Source: GCA-003244245 sp049673305 (GTDB lineage: Bacteria > Actinomycetota > Actinomycetes > Mycobacteriales > Pseudonocardiaceae). From it: DNA of 64,000 nucleotides. Below are positions 36,532 to 44,664 of this stretch, piece after piece. Under the pieces are notes generated by a model, which saw nothing but the letters and a program-made list of their open reading frames with translations, was not told the origin of the DNA and did not search any database. Positions within the stretch are counted from its first letter, which is position 1. The number at the start of each line of letters is the position of its first letter. The stretch is from NCBI GenBank assembly GCA_049673305.1, contig JBATXM010000222.1, positions 40,632 to 104,631 on the forward strand, given 5' to 3'. The translations under genes and the position numbers were made by a program.

Positions 36532-37977
36532 ATGACGTCGCTCGAGCCAGAGCCCGAGCGGTACGACCCCGAACCGTACGACCCCGAACCGTACGAGCCC
36601 GAACGGTATGACACCGGGCGGGCGGTCCTGCTGGCGGCGGTGGCCGCCCTGGGGGGCTTCCTGTTTGGCTTCGACACCGCCGTGATCAACGGGGCGGTGT
36701 CGGCCATCCGCGAGGCATTCGGGATGGGCGCCGGGCTCACCGGGTTTGTCGTGGCCGCCGCGCTGCTGGGGTGCGCGGTGGGTGCCTGGCTCGCTGGCAA
36801 GCTGGCCGACCGGATCGGTCGCATCCGGGTGATGGTGCTCGCCGCGGCGCTGTTCCTGCTCAGTGCGATCGGCTCCGGGCTCAGCCACTCGCCGGATGAT
36901 CTGACCTTCTGGCGGATCGTCGGCGGCCTCGGCGTTGGTGGCGCCTCCGTCATCGCCCCGGCCTACATCGCAGAGATCGCGCCTGCCTCGATCCGCGGCC
37001 GGCTCGGCTCGCTGCAACAACTGGCCATCGTCTCGGGCATCTTTGTGGCGCTGCTCTCGGACTACTTTCTGGCGACCGCCGCAGCAGGCGCGGACCAGGC
37101 GCTGTGGTTCGGGCTGGCGGCCTGGCGGTGGATGTTCTTCAGCTTGGCTGTTCCCGCGCTGGCCTACGGCATCCTCGCGCCGCTGATCCCCGAGTCCCCC
37201 AGGTACCTGATGTTGCGCGGTCGCACCGACGAGGCCCGGTCCGTGCTGTCCCAGGTGCTCACCAGCGGTGTCGATGACCGGATCCGCGAGATCAGTCGCA
37301 CCATGGTCCAGGATGCCAGCTCCACCGTCGCTGGCCTGCGGGGACCGTCGCTCGGCCTGTTACCGATCGTCTGGGTGGGCATCGGGCTGTCGGTCTTCCA
37401 GCAGTTCGTCGGCATCAATGTGATCTTCTACTACTCGTCGACCCTGTGGCGGCAAGTCGGGTTCACCGAGGCCGACTCACTGATCATCACGGTGGTGACG
37501 TCGGTCACCAACATCGTCGTCACGCTGGTCGCGCTCGCCGTGATCGACAAGATCGGCCGGCGTCGGCTGCTGCTGATCGGCTCGGCCGGCATGGTCGCCA
37601 GCCTGGGAACGCTGGCCGCCGTCTTCGGCACGGCGCCCCTGGTCAACGGTCAACCGGCGCTCAGCAACACCGCTGGCACGATCGCGCTGATCGCGGCCAA
37701 CGCCTTCGTGGTGTTCTTCGGAATCTCGTGGGGTCCGGCAGTCTGGGTGTTGCTGGGCGAGATGTTCACCAACCGGATCCGAGCCGCCGCCCTCGGGCTG
37801 GCCGCCGCCGCGCAATGGATCAGCAACTTCATCATCTCGACGACGTTCCCGGTGCTGGCCGCCATCAGTCTCGGTTTGGCGTACGGCCTCTACACGACAT
37901 TCGCGCTGCTCTCGTTCTTCTTCGTGCTGAGATTCGGGCCCGAGACGAAGGGCAAGCAGCTCGAGGACATGGCGTAA
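36532..37977 (+). CDS. Sugar porter family MFS transporter
   Basis: 481 aa from ATG 36532. Twelve membrane helices with sugar-porter signatures: FLFGFDTAVINGA, GKLADRIGR, PESPRYL, the central QQFVGINVIFYYS and the C-terminal PETKGKQLE. The N-terminal 25 residues are an acidic repeat (units of YDPEP/YEPE, bases about 36550-36615), atypical for the family. It probably imports a hexose or pentose for the phosphoketolase route. The last 88 bp overlap the P450 frame on the opposite strand. Confidence 0.88.
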   Translation: MTSLEPEPERYDPEPYDPEPYEPERYDTGRAVLLAAVAALGGFLFGFDTAVINGAVSAIREAFGMGAGLTGFVVAAALLGCAVGAWLAGKLADRIGRIRVMVLAAALFLLSAIGSGLSHSPDDLTFWRIVGGLGVGGASVIAPAYIAEIAPASIRGRLGSLQQLAIVSGIFVALLSDYFLATAAAGADQALWFGLAAWRWMFFSLAVPALAYGILAPLIPESPRYLMLRGRTDEARSVLSQVLTSGVDDRIREISRTMVQDASSTVAGLRGPSLGLLPIVWVGIGLSVFQQFVGINVIFYYSSTLWRQVGFTEADSLIITVVTSVTNIVVTLVALAVIDKIGRRRLLLIGSAGMVASLGTLAAVFGTAPLVNGQPALSNTAGTIALIAANAFVVFFGISWGPAVWVLLGEMFTNRIRAAALGLAAAAQWISNFIISTTFPVLAAISLGLAYGLYTTFALLSFFFVLRFGPETKGKQLEDMA

Positions 37978-39209
37978 CGGTCAGTTCTCACGGTTACGGG
38001 GATGTTTCGGGCAGCGAAGATGCCCCGGGCGTAGAACTCCAACGGAGTCCTGGGGGTCAGGCGGATCTCGGCGTAGCGGTCGAGCAGCACGCCTAGGGCG
38101 ACTTTGCCCTCCACGCGGGCCAGCAGCTGGCCGATGCAGAAGTGGATGCCGTGGCCGAAGGCCAGGTGGTGGTTGGCGCGGCGGTGGATGTCGAACCGGT
38201 CGGGGTCGGGGAACTTGCGAACGTCGCGGTTGGCGGACAGCAGCCACAGCATGACGAGCGCATCCGCCGGGATGACCTGCCCGGCCAGCTCGGTCTCGGC
38301 CATGGTCACCCGGCCGAGCTGGGTGACCGGTGTGCGGTAACGCAGCACCTCCTCGAGGGCGGCCGGCACCAGCGAGCGGTCCGCGTGGAGTTCGGCCCAC
38401 ACCTGCGGGTGGGCGTCGAGGCACAGGATGGTGTTGCCGAGCAGCGCGGTGGTGGTGATGTGCCCGGCCAGCAGGAGCACGAGGGAGAAGTTCACGACCT
38501 CCTCGTCAGTCAGCCGCTGGCCCTCGGCCTCCACGGTGGCCAGCCTGCTGATCAGGTCATCCCGTGGGTGGCCACGCCGGTCCCGGCAGTGCTCATGGAG
38601 GTAGGCGAGCAGCTCCGCGGTCGCTTCGTCGAGCTTCCGCGCGAGCTCGGGGTCGTTCGGGTCGTCCGCGTCGAGGGTGAGCAGCTTGTCCGCCCAGGTT
38701 CGGAACAGTCCACGGTCGGCGGCGGGCAGGCCGAGCAGCTCGGCGATCACGATCACCGGCAGCGGGTAGGCCAGGGCGGGGACCAGATCGAACTCGGCGG
38801 CGCCGCCGGTGGCGTCGAGCAGCTCGTGGGTGAGCGCGGCGATGCGGGGAACGAGCCCGGTGACGACTTTCGGGCTGAACACGGCACCGACCAGCCGGCG
38901 CAGCGTGTGGTGGCGTGGCGGGTCAGTCTGGAGCAGGTTGCCCGCGCGCAGCCGCTGCGCCACCGGGACCACCCGGCCCAGGTCGGAGGAGAACACTTGC
39001 GGATCCGAGATCACCCGCGCTACGTCGGCGTAGCGGAACACGTGCCAGACGCCGTGCTTGTCACGCCACACCGGGTGCTCATCGCGCATCTCGCGGAGCC
39101 AGGGCAGCAGGGTATGGCCGCCATCCTTGGCGGTCGGGGGCGTTTCCGTCACGCACAGCGTCTCCGGCATATGGTAGAGAGCACGAGCAACGTCCGGTTG
39201 ATACGTCAC
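37890..39209 (-). CDS. Cytochrome P450
   Basis: 439 aa from GTG 39209 (an ATG at 39170 is an alternative). It has the I-helix oxygen motif AGHITTT, the EEVLRYR ExxR motif and the heme loop FGHGIHFCIGQ with the Cys ligand. Family homology ends around IPVTVRTD; the last 24 residues are read-through into antisense of the transporter end because the natural stop is missing. It is 8 bp downstream of the TetR gene and so probably controlled by it. The substrate is unknown. Confidence 0.88.
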   Translation of the reverse strand: MTYQPDVARALYHMPETLCVTETPPTAKDGGHTLLPWLREMRDEHPVWRDKHGVWHVFRYADVARVISDPQVFSSDLGRVVPVAQRLRAGNLLQTDPPRHHTLRRLVGAVFSPKVVTGLVPRIAALTHELLDATGGAAEFDLVPALAYPLPVIVIAELLGLPAADRGLFRTWADKLLTLDADDPNDPELARKLDEATAELLAYLHEHCRDRRGHPRDDLISRLATVEAEGQRLTDEEVVNFSLVLLLAGHITTTALLGNTILCLDAHPQVWAELHADRSLVPAALEEVLRYRTPVTQLGRVTMAETELAGQVIPADALVMLWLLSANRDVRKFPDPDRFDIHRRANHHLAFGHGIHFCIGQLLARVEGKVALGVLLDRYAEIRLTPRTPLEFYARGIFAARNIPVTVRTDRYAMSSSCLPFVSGPNLSTKKNESSANVV

Positions 39210-39217
39210 ACGGCCGG

Positions 39218-39985
39218 TCAGCTGGGTGTTGAGCGCTGGGCTTGTTCCAGCCCGTCGACGAGCGCGTTGATGCCGGCGGCGAATCGCTCGTCGCGGTTGT
39301 CGAGCCAGACGTGCTCGCCGAGGGCGATCAGAGTGGGGAAGCGGTCACCGGGAAGCGACCGGAAGAACTCGTGGAGCTGATGTCTGATCGTCGCATCCTG
39401 AACACGTTGTTCGTTGACGGAGACGCGAGGGCTGCTGACCTCAAATCCAATGGTGTAGTCAACGATGAGGAAAAATGCGAGGCCGGCTTCGCGGTGCGGA
39501 AACCCGGCGGTGTGCAGCGGCAGCAGGAAAGCTTCGGCCAAGGCCAGGGAGTGCGGCCCGAGGGGGTCGCGAGTCTTCAACAGGCCGGCGACCCCAGGGT
39601 GATCTTCCAACACCTTCCGCAGCCGATGAGCGAGCACGGTGACCTGCTCGGTCCACGGCAGTACGCGGTTGATGTCGCAGTCGACCTCGGCAAGCACGCC
39701 GTCCACGACCAGGTCCTGGAGCTGCTCCTTGCTTCGCACGTGGCGGTAGAGCGCGCCGGGAACCACCTCCAAACGCGCGGACAGGGCGCGCATGGTCAGG
39801 GCCTCGACGCCCTCCTGGGCGATCAGCGTGAGTGCCTCGGCCACCACGCGCTCCTGGGTGAGCGTGCGGCGCGGCGCCCCATCATTTTCCGGGGCGTTGA
39901 ACCACAGTTCGTCGTCACGCCTTCTGGACGTGCCTTTTTGTTGCTCCCCCACCGACGTCTCCCTCGACGATCCCTCGACCAACAT
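39218..39985 (-). CDS. TetR-family regulator
   Basis: 255 aa. The DNA-binding domain is at about residues 40-90 (EGVEALTMRALSARLEVVPG, then ALYRHVRSKEQL); the C-terminal ligand domain resembles the TetR_C subgroup. The first 25 residues are low-complexity, so the start could be further in. Perfect palindromes lie directly upstream (39991-40017), and the P450 is downstream in the same operon, so a drug- or substrate-responsive repressor of itself, the P450 and possibly hsp20 is likely. Confidence 0.85.
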   Translation of the reverse strand: MLVEGSSRETSVGEQQKGTSRRRDDELWFNAPENDGAPRRTLTQERVVAEALTLIAQEGVEALTMRALSARLEVVPGALYRHVRSKEQLQDLVVDGVLAEVDCDINRVLPWTEQVTVLAHRLRKVLEDHPGVAGLLKTRDPLGPHSLALAEAFLLPLHTAGFPHREAGLAFFLIVDYTIGFEVSSPRVSVNEQRVQDATIRHQLHEFFRSLPGDRFPTLIALGEHVWLDNRDERFAAGINALVDGLEQAQRSTPS

Positions 39986-40017
39986 TGACAGTGAACGTCG
40001 TTCACGTTATCGTGAAC
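39985..40017 (+). promoter_or_regulatory. Promoter with nested TetR-type operator palindromes
   Basis: TTGACA (39985-39990), a 17-nt spacer and TATCGT (40008-40013) form a good + strand promoter toward hsp20. Two perfect palindromes overlap it: GTGAAC-GTC-GTTCAC (39991-40005) and GTTCACG-TTAT-CGTGAAC (40000-40017), sharing the GTTCAC arm. A protein bound here would block the promoter. Confidence 0.7.
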
Positions 40018-40093
40018 ATGGTAGCTTGACAAGTGAACGACCTTTGCATGTTCATCCCAAGCCGCCGAACAACTGAACAAGGGAAAATGTGAG

Positions 40094-40687
40094 ATGGCCA
40101 TCATGACGCGCTGGGATGCCTTCCATGACCTGCGCGGCGCACAGGACCAGATGAATCAGATGTACAGGTTGCTTACCCAGGCGCACGATCAAGAGGCGCC
40201 CGGCATCGGTGCGACCAGTGCCCCCGCTTGGGCGCCGCCGGTCGATATCTCGGAGCGCAAGGACGCCTACGTCCTTACCGTCGAGCTCCCAGGTGTCAAG
40301 GTCGAGGACCTGGACATTGCGTTCCAGGACGGTTTGCTCACGATCCAGGGCGAGCGGACGCTGACTCGGGACTCAACAGACGAGCAGTTCCATGTACTGG
40401 AGCGCCGCTACGGACTTTTCCGTCGCTCGATCACGCTGCCCCTGCATGTGAAGGCGGATGCCATCGAGGCATCGGCCGAAGACGGCGTGCTGCAGGTGGT
40501 GGTACCCAAGGTGGCGGAAGCCAAGCCCAAGCGCATCGAGGTACACGCGGTTCGAGCGCCAGTCTCCGCTACCGCCGGTGCACCGGAGAGCGCTCCCACT
40601 GACGTGAAACAGGAAATGGCCGGCCGAGGTGATCGTATCGATGCTATGCGTGAGCACGGCCACCTCGACGCCGCGTTCAACGAGTAG
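40094..40687 (+). CDS. hsp20: Hsp20/alpha-crystallin small heat shock protein
   Basis: 197 aa from ATG 40094. The alpha-crystallin domain spans residues about 48-145 (PPVDISERKDAYVLTVELPG through DGVLQVVVPKVAEAKPKRIE). The C-terminal extension (about 50 residues) is longer than usual and lacks a clear I-x-I motif. It is an ATP-independent holdase. No HAIR or CIRCE element is seen; instead it lies behind a promoter overlapped by TetR-type palindromes. Confidence 0.9.
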   Translation: MAIMTRWDAFHDLRGAQDQMNQMYRLLTQAHDQEAPGIGATSAPAWAPPVDISERKDAYVLTVELPGVKVEDLDIAFQDGLLTIQGERTLTRDSTDEQFHVLERRYGLFRRSITLPLHVKADAIEASAEDGVLQVVVPKVAEAKPKRIEVHAVRAPVSATAGAPESAPTDVKQEMAGRGDRIDAMREHGHLDAAFNE

Positions 40688-40818
40688 CGCTGCGGCGAGG
40701 CCTGATCCTGGTTGGGTTGGGACGGGGTGGACCACTGACGCCCCGTCCCCCTTCCGAGGGCAACCGCCGCCGCGCACAAAGCCCGGCGGATGCACCCCAG
40801 ACTTGTGAGGAGTTCCGG

Positions 40819-41459
40819 ATGGCCGGGACACACGCTCCCGCGCTGGCGAGGCGGCCGGTGCTGCTCGCGATCGCCGGCGACAGCGCGGCCGGCAAGACCA
40901 CCCTCACCAATGGTCTCGTGAAGGCGCTCGGGGGTAGGTGCGTCTCGGTCTGTGTTGATGACTACCACCGCTACGACCGTCACGAGCGCAAGACCCTGCC
41001 GTTCACCGCGCTGCACCCGGACTGCAACTACAGCGCCGCCGCCCGGAGAGCGAGGCGTTCATCGTCCCCCAACGCGGCCAGGCCGACATTGTCGTGCGGT
41101 TCAGCCCGGCTGTTGGCCGCGACGAGCCGCCGGGCACACCGCTGTCGGCGGAGCTGCTGCTGCGGCCCACCATCCGCCATCCCGATCTGACCACGGTGCT
41201 CACGCCGGGAATGCAGCGCGCCATCCACCTCACGCTCCAGCGCGACGAGCACGGCCGGCCGGTGGACGCCCTCTACGTGCACGGCGACGCGCCAAGGGAA
41301 GAGAGCCGCAGGGTGGAGAACGTGATCTGGTCCTCGCTTGTCGGCGCCCAAGGTGACGCGCCCGGTACCCTCGGCGCCATCGGAGCGGGCCAGCGCAGCG
41401 AACCGCTGGCGATCACCCAGCTGATGCTGCTCTACCATTTGTTCGACGCGGTGCGCTGA
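40819..41459 (+). pseudogene. Phosphoribulokinase/uridine kinase-like gene with internal deletion
   Basis: The N-terminal part (ATG 40819, GAGGAG upstream) has an intact Walker A (AIAGDSAAGKTT) and VDDYHRYDRHERK, typical of PRK/uridine kinases. Homology stops near 41040; the C-terminal part (VRFSPAVGRDEPPG, LSAELLLRPTIRHPDL, ending 41459) continues in another frame. The central part, roughly 100 or more codons, is missing. The product should be inactive. An intact version would have phosphorylated a sugar or nucleoside. Confidence 0.75.
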
Positions 41460-41591
41460 TGCTGGATCGTCACATTTCGATCCTGTCGCGACAGAAAACT
41501 GCCAGGGATTCACGGGTTCAACGAGTTTTTCAGACACTTAATGGTATCCGGTGTGGTAAGCTCACAGTACTACGATGAAAGAGAGAATTTT

Positions 41592-41762
41592 ATGACAGTG
41601 CAGGGTTACGAAAAACCGCTTTGGTCATACGCGGACAGCATGGGACCGGCCCTCTACTACGGGCACACCCCGGAATTCAACGGAGTTCTCCCTCCGTACA
41701 GGGGACGTCAGACAAGCGGTACGGGCAGCACAATTAACCCCTCGCATTGGGTCGCTGTCTAG
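41592..41762 (+). CDS. Orphan 56-aa Tyr/Gly/Pro-rich peptide gene
   Basis: From ATG 41592, with GAAAGAGAG about 7 nt upstream. The peptide begins MTVQGYEKPLWSYADSMG, has LYYGHTPEFNG and PPYRGRQTSGTG in the middle and ends HWVAV. There is no signal peptide or membrane helix. A strong hairpin terminator follows 25 bp later, so it is a free-standing transcription unit. No maturation enzyme is adjacent. It could be a RiPP-type precursor or a small structural or regulatory protein; I do not recognise the family. Confidence 0.55.
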   Translation: MTVQGYEKPLWSYADSMGPALYYGHTPEFNGVLPPYRGRQTSGTGSTINPSHWVAV

Positions 41763-42105
41763 AACGAAATTGCATGGGCCGTGACGACTGAGCCCCCTGC
41801 CTAACAGGGGGCTCAGCGTTGCGCGTGAGATTGGTGAAGAAGCGCACCCGGGCCAGATCGACATCGGAGCAGCGGCAAGGGGTCACGCTGCGGGCGGGTG
41901 GAAACGAGTACACCGGACCGCTTAGTCGACCTGATCCTCGCTGAGCTGGTACCAAACTGACGATTTCGGGGGGATCCTCGCCGCCGTTGACGTACGCGGC
42001 GACTGTCGTAGCAAGCATGTTGCTGTCGCCGACCACCGGTTGTCCGCCTCGCTTGCGCGGATCCCAGCGCGAGTTGGGGAAATCGGGGTCCACGTGCAGA
42101 CGCAC
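41734..42105 (-). pseudogene. DUF433-like fragment
   Basis: The first 45 codons from GTG 42105 (SRWDPRKRGGQPVVGD, then MLATTVAAYVNGGEDP) resemble the DUF433 winged-helix antitoxin pattern. The remainder runs over the terminator and peptide gene of the other strand and looks non-coding. There is no toxin partner. It is probably a remnant of an antitoxin-like gene. Confidence 0.35.
41788..41816 (+). terminator. 12-bp perfect hairpin terminator
   Basis: CTGAGCCCCCTG, a 5-nt loop (CCTAA) and the exact complement, shortly after the orphan peptide gene. GC-rich stem without a long T-run, as is usual in this group. Confidence 0.75.
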
Positions 42106-42267
42106 TACGTCACGCAGCGGACTGTCGTCTCTCTCCGCAGTGTTGGTGACCGCGCCCTCGGCTCCCTGGAGGGTGCCTGGATCGGCATGTACGCCCGGCC
42201 GGAGGAGGGCCGTGAGATCAGTCAGAATTACCCTTGCTTTCTTATCTGACTTAGCTAAAATAATGCC

Positions 42268-42930
42268 ATGGATGGTCCGGTTCGGGTGACCAACCCGCTG
42301 TTAGACGTCTTGGAAGTGCTCCTGGAAGCGTTCGACAACGACAGGCAGGAGCTGCACGGTTGGGCGATCATGAAGGCCACGGCTCGTTCTGGGCCGACGG
42401 TGTACGGGGTCCTTGACCGCCTGGAGGACGCCGAGTGGATCACCAGCCGCTGGGAGGACCACCACCCGCAGCAGAACAAACCACGGCGACGCTTCTACCA
42501 GCTCACTCCCACCGGCGCCGTCTCAGCTTGTCGCCTGGTGACCGCGCGCCGCCCCGCCACACAGCGCCGTCCCTGGCGACCCACCGACCCTGAGCTGACC
42601 TTCACCGGCTGGCTGAGCGGCTTCCTGCGGGAGGTGCTCGGTGAGCACTGGCCTGGACAGGGTCATTCTCCTCGCTGTGGTGACCGCCGTGGTGAGTCTG
42701 CTCGTGACGGAGTCTTACCAGAGCACTCCCTGGCTGGCGGGCAGAATAATGCAATGGTCAGTCCGGCTCCGTTATGCCGACAACCCCAAGCGCGCCCAGG
42801 TGCGCGGAGAGGAGTTGATCGCCCTTCTCGGGGACCTGCCCACGCTGTTCACGTTACCCACCGCTGGCGCGTTTCTCGTTCGGGCTCTCGCCTACCGCCT
42901 CACTCATCGCCGTCGTCACGCCAGACGTGA
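42268..42930 (+). CDS. PadR-like regulator with frame-extended C-terminus
   Basis: 220 aa from ATG 42268. Residues 1-90 are a PadR-type winged helix (NPLLDVLEVLLEAFD, HGWAIMKATARSGPTVYGVLDRLEDAEWI, YQLTPTGA). Beyond about residue 120 the frame becomes Arg/Pro/Ser-rich and overlaps the membrane gene by 290 bp in another frame. A TGA in a third frame sits at the membrane gene start (GTGA, 42641-42644), so a one-base slip near the C-terminus may have extended the protein. Real PadR proteins of this type are about 110-130 aa. Confidence 0.65.
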   Translation: MDGPVRVTNPLLDVLEVLLEAFDNDRQELHGWAIMKATARSGPTVYGVLDRLEDAEWITSRWEDHHPQQNKPRRRFYQLTPTGAVSACRLVTARRPATQRRPWRPTDPELTFTGWLSGFLREVLGEHWPGQGHSPRCGDRRGESARDGVLPEHSLAGGQNNAMVSPAPLCRQPQARPGARRGVDRPSRGPAHAVHVTHRWRVSRSGSRLPPHSSPSSRQT

Positions 42931-43675
42931 ATCACGCGCGGTTCAGCGTTCTCTGTGGGTGAGGTTCAGCATCGCATTTTTTAGGGCGGGTCTGGTTGCC
43001 GTCTGTGTCGGCGTGGTGTTGTGGGTAGAACTTTCTTTAGCTTTTAGGATTACTAATGCCCCATACCACTTGTGGTATGGAATTCTAGCGCTGGACTTAA
43101 TTCTTTCGTTTGGGTTGATCGCTGGGATCTTGGCGGCGATCGAGTCCGTCATTCGGCCTTCTCGATTTCCCTGCGGCCTCTTTGGCGGCATCATGTACGC
43201 GCTTGATTTATTAATTTTTTATGCTATCCAATTTCATGGATCTCGAAAAGTAATCTTAGTAATCTTAGTTGGAATTTTTTGTGGCGCGACTTTTGCGGTG
43301 ACCACCATGATTACGTGCTCCCTCATGAGAAATTTTAGGCATATCGGGGTTGCCGTTGGAATATTGGTCAATATTGTGGGCGTCGCGATGTCCGTGTCCG
43401 CGACTTTGCTCCCAACTTTTCCCTGGCGGCTCCAAATTTCCGAGACCGACTGGCTCCTGCTAATGGTTCTAATCGCTAACTCGTGGAGCTGGTTGGAGCC
43501 GCTCGTTGCGTATAGTGGGTTGGGATTATCGGCTGGGGTCCTGGCTGGATTCGCGACTGCGAGGATTCGGATGAGTGACTCCACCCCCGCTGTGCTGCCC
43601 GGTTCCTTGTCGGTTGCGGGTGCCCTCAACCCGGATCCTTCGATCCCGATAGGGAAGTCCCCGCGACAAGAGTGA
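42641..43675 (+). CDS. Multi-pass membrane protein paired with the PadR regulator
   Basis: 344 aa from GTG 42641. The N-terminal part has a motif common to PadR-linked actinomycete proteins (RLRYADNPKRAQVRGEEL, LPTLFTLPTAG), then about seven membrane helices from residue 105. From about 42960 to 43520 base composition is clearly AT-richer than the surroundings, with many TTT/ATT codons, pointing to separate ancestry of the membrane domain. No transport motif is recognised. Regulation by the adjacent PadR gene is likely. Confidence 0.65.
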   Translation: MSTGLDRVILLAVVTAVVSLLVTESYQSTPWLAGRIMQWSVRLRYADNPKRAQVRGEELIALLGDLPTLFTLPTAGAFLVRALAYRLTHRRRHARRESRAVQRSLWVRFSIAFFRAGLVAVCVGVVLWVELSLAFRITNAPYHLWYGILALDLILSFGLIAGILAAIESVIRPSRFPCGLFGGIMYALDLLIFYAIQFHGSRKVILVILVGIFCGATFAVTTMITCSLMRNFRHIGVAVGILVNIVGVAMSVSATLLPTFPWRLQISETDWLLLMVLIANSWSWLEPLVAYSGLGLSAGVLAGFATARIRMSDSTPAVLPGSLSVAGALNPDPSIPIGKSPRQE

Positions 43676-43800
43676 GCTTCTCCTTCCAGGGGCCTCCCCG
43701 CCGTGATGAATGACGACGCCGGGACAACGTCCGAACTTGCTATAGCGTGTCCCGTTGATCACTGACTGAGAGGGCAGGGCGATCTTGGGTGTTCTGAGTG

Positions 43801-43862
43801 CGCCGAGTTCGACAGGGGAGCTGTTCCGGTTGTGGTGAACAGCTCTGAGGTCGAACTCGGCG
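43801..43862. repeat. 62-bp palindromic repeat, copy 2
   Basis: Same 13-nt arms and identical length as 10472-10533. This copy has a second perfect inner stem (GAGCTGTTC/GAACAGCTC), so the RNA would form a long two-part hairpin. The surrounding 43676-44305 gap has no convincing gene; a small hairpin (AGCACGG/CCGTGCT) lies near 44078-44101. Confidence 0.75.
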
Positions 43863-44305
43863 ACAGGAGAGTCGATCACAAGCTGCGAGATCTACGGGAC
43901 ACGTCCTGGGTTTCGCCTCATAGGCGATGGAGAGAACCTGATGGTGATCATGACCGAGGAGCGAGTCTCAGGCGTTGCCATACAGTATCCGCTGGATGAT
44001 CCAGCTACAGTGGGTCGAGGCACCCAACCAGATGATCATACACGTGAATAGGCGAAGTTAACGCTCCCTGGGTGCGTCAAGCACGGTTCAGTAACGCCGT
44101 GCTGGATATGTTCTTACCGTGAGGGAAGCGACGGGCCGATGGGTGGAACCGACCGGCCGCCGGGAGCCCAAGGCACGAGGGGCAAAGGCTCAACCGACGG
44201 CCGGCCGGAATTTACTCGTCTTGCGGTCCCCAGGGTGGGGGAGCCCGCAAGGAAGATCAGACGGTAGTGCTTACAGCTCAGGTCGCGGTGAGGCCGGGAT
44301 ATCGC

Positions 44306-44599
44306 TCATCGGCGCAGCCACGTTCGGAGAGCCTCGAACAGGGCTGTCGCGGCGTCCTCGTCGAGGATGATGACGCATGCGCCGGTCACATGCGGGTCGA
44401 GCACGATCTCGCCATTGTGCTTGCGCTCCACGACCAGGTTGGCGAAGCCCCGGGGACCTAGACGCAGCGCGCAACTAACGGGGATTGCTCTGCGGTTTTC
44501 GCGAGAAGCCTTCGCGGTCGCGCCTTCAGTCGCGGGGATCGCTCGACGACTGCCGTTGACCGGTTGGTTCGCTGGTGCGTTGTGGGGGTGGTTGGTCAT
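44306..44599 (-). CDS. Small protein downstream of TPR regulator
   Basis: 97 aa from ATG 44599. The N-terminal third is Asn/Ala-rich; the rest is compact (RAIPVSCALRLGPRGFANLV, IVLDPHVTGACVIILDED, TALFEALRTWL). The LDPHVTG motif also occurs in the SAV_915-like protein at 59472. The gene is 65 bp downstream of an XRE/TPR regulator on the same strand, a pairing like XRE-DUF397. A truncated copy exists at 47325-47471. Function unknown. Confidence 0.6.
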   Translation of the reverse strand: MTNHPHNAPANQPVNGSRRAIPATEGATAKASRENRRAIPVSCALRLGPRGFANLVVERKHNGEIVLDPHVTGACVIILDEDAATALFEALRTWLRR

Positions 44600-44664
44600 G
44601 GTTGATGACTGTGGTCGATCGACAGAAGCGGGTTTCCCGGCATCGGGAGTATCCCTCCGATGGG

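Noticed and set aside
43880..44290. Possible group II intron or structured RNA
   Set aside because: GC-rich with one small hairpin, but no domain V, no maturase gene and no conserved intron ends could be shown.
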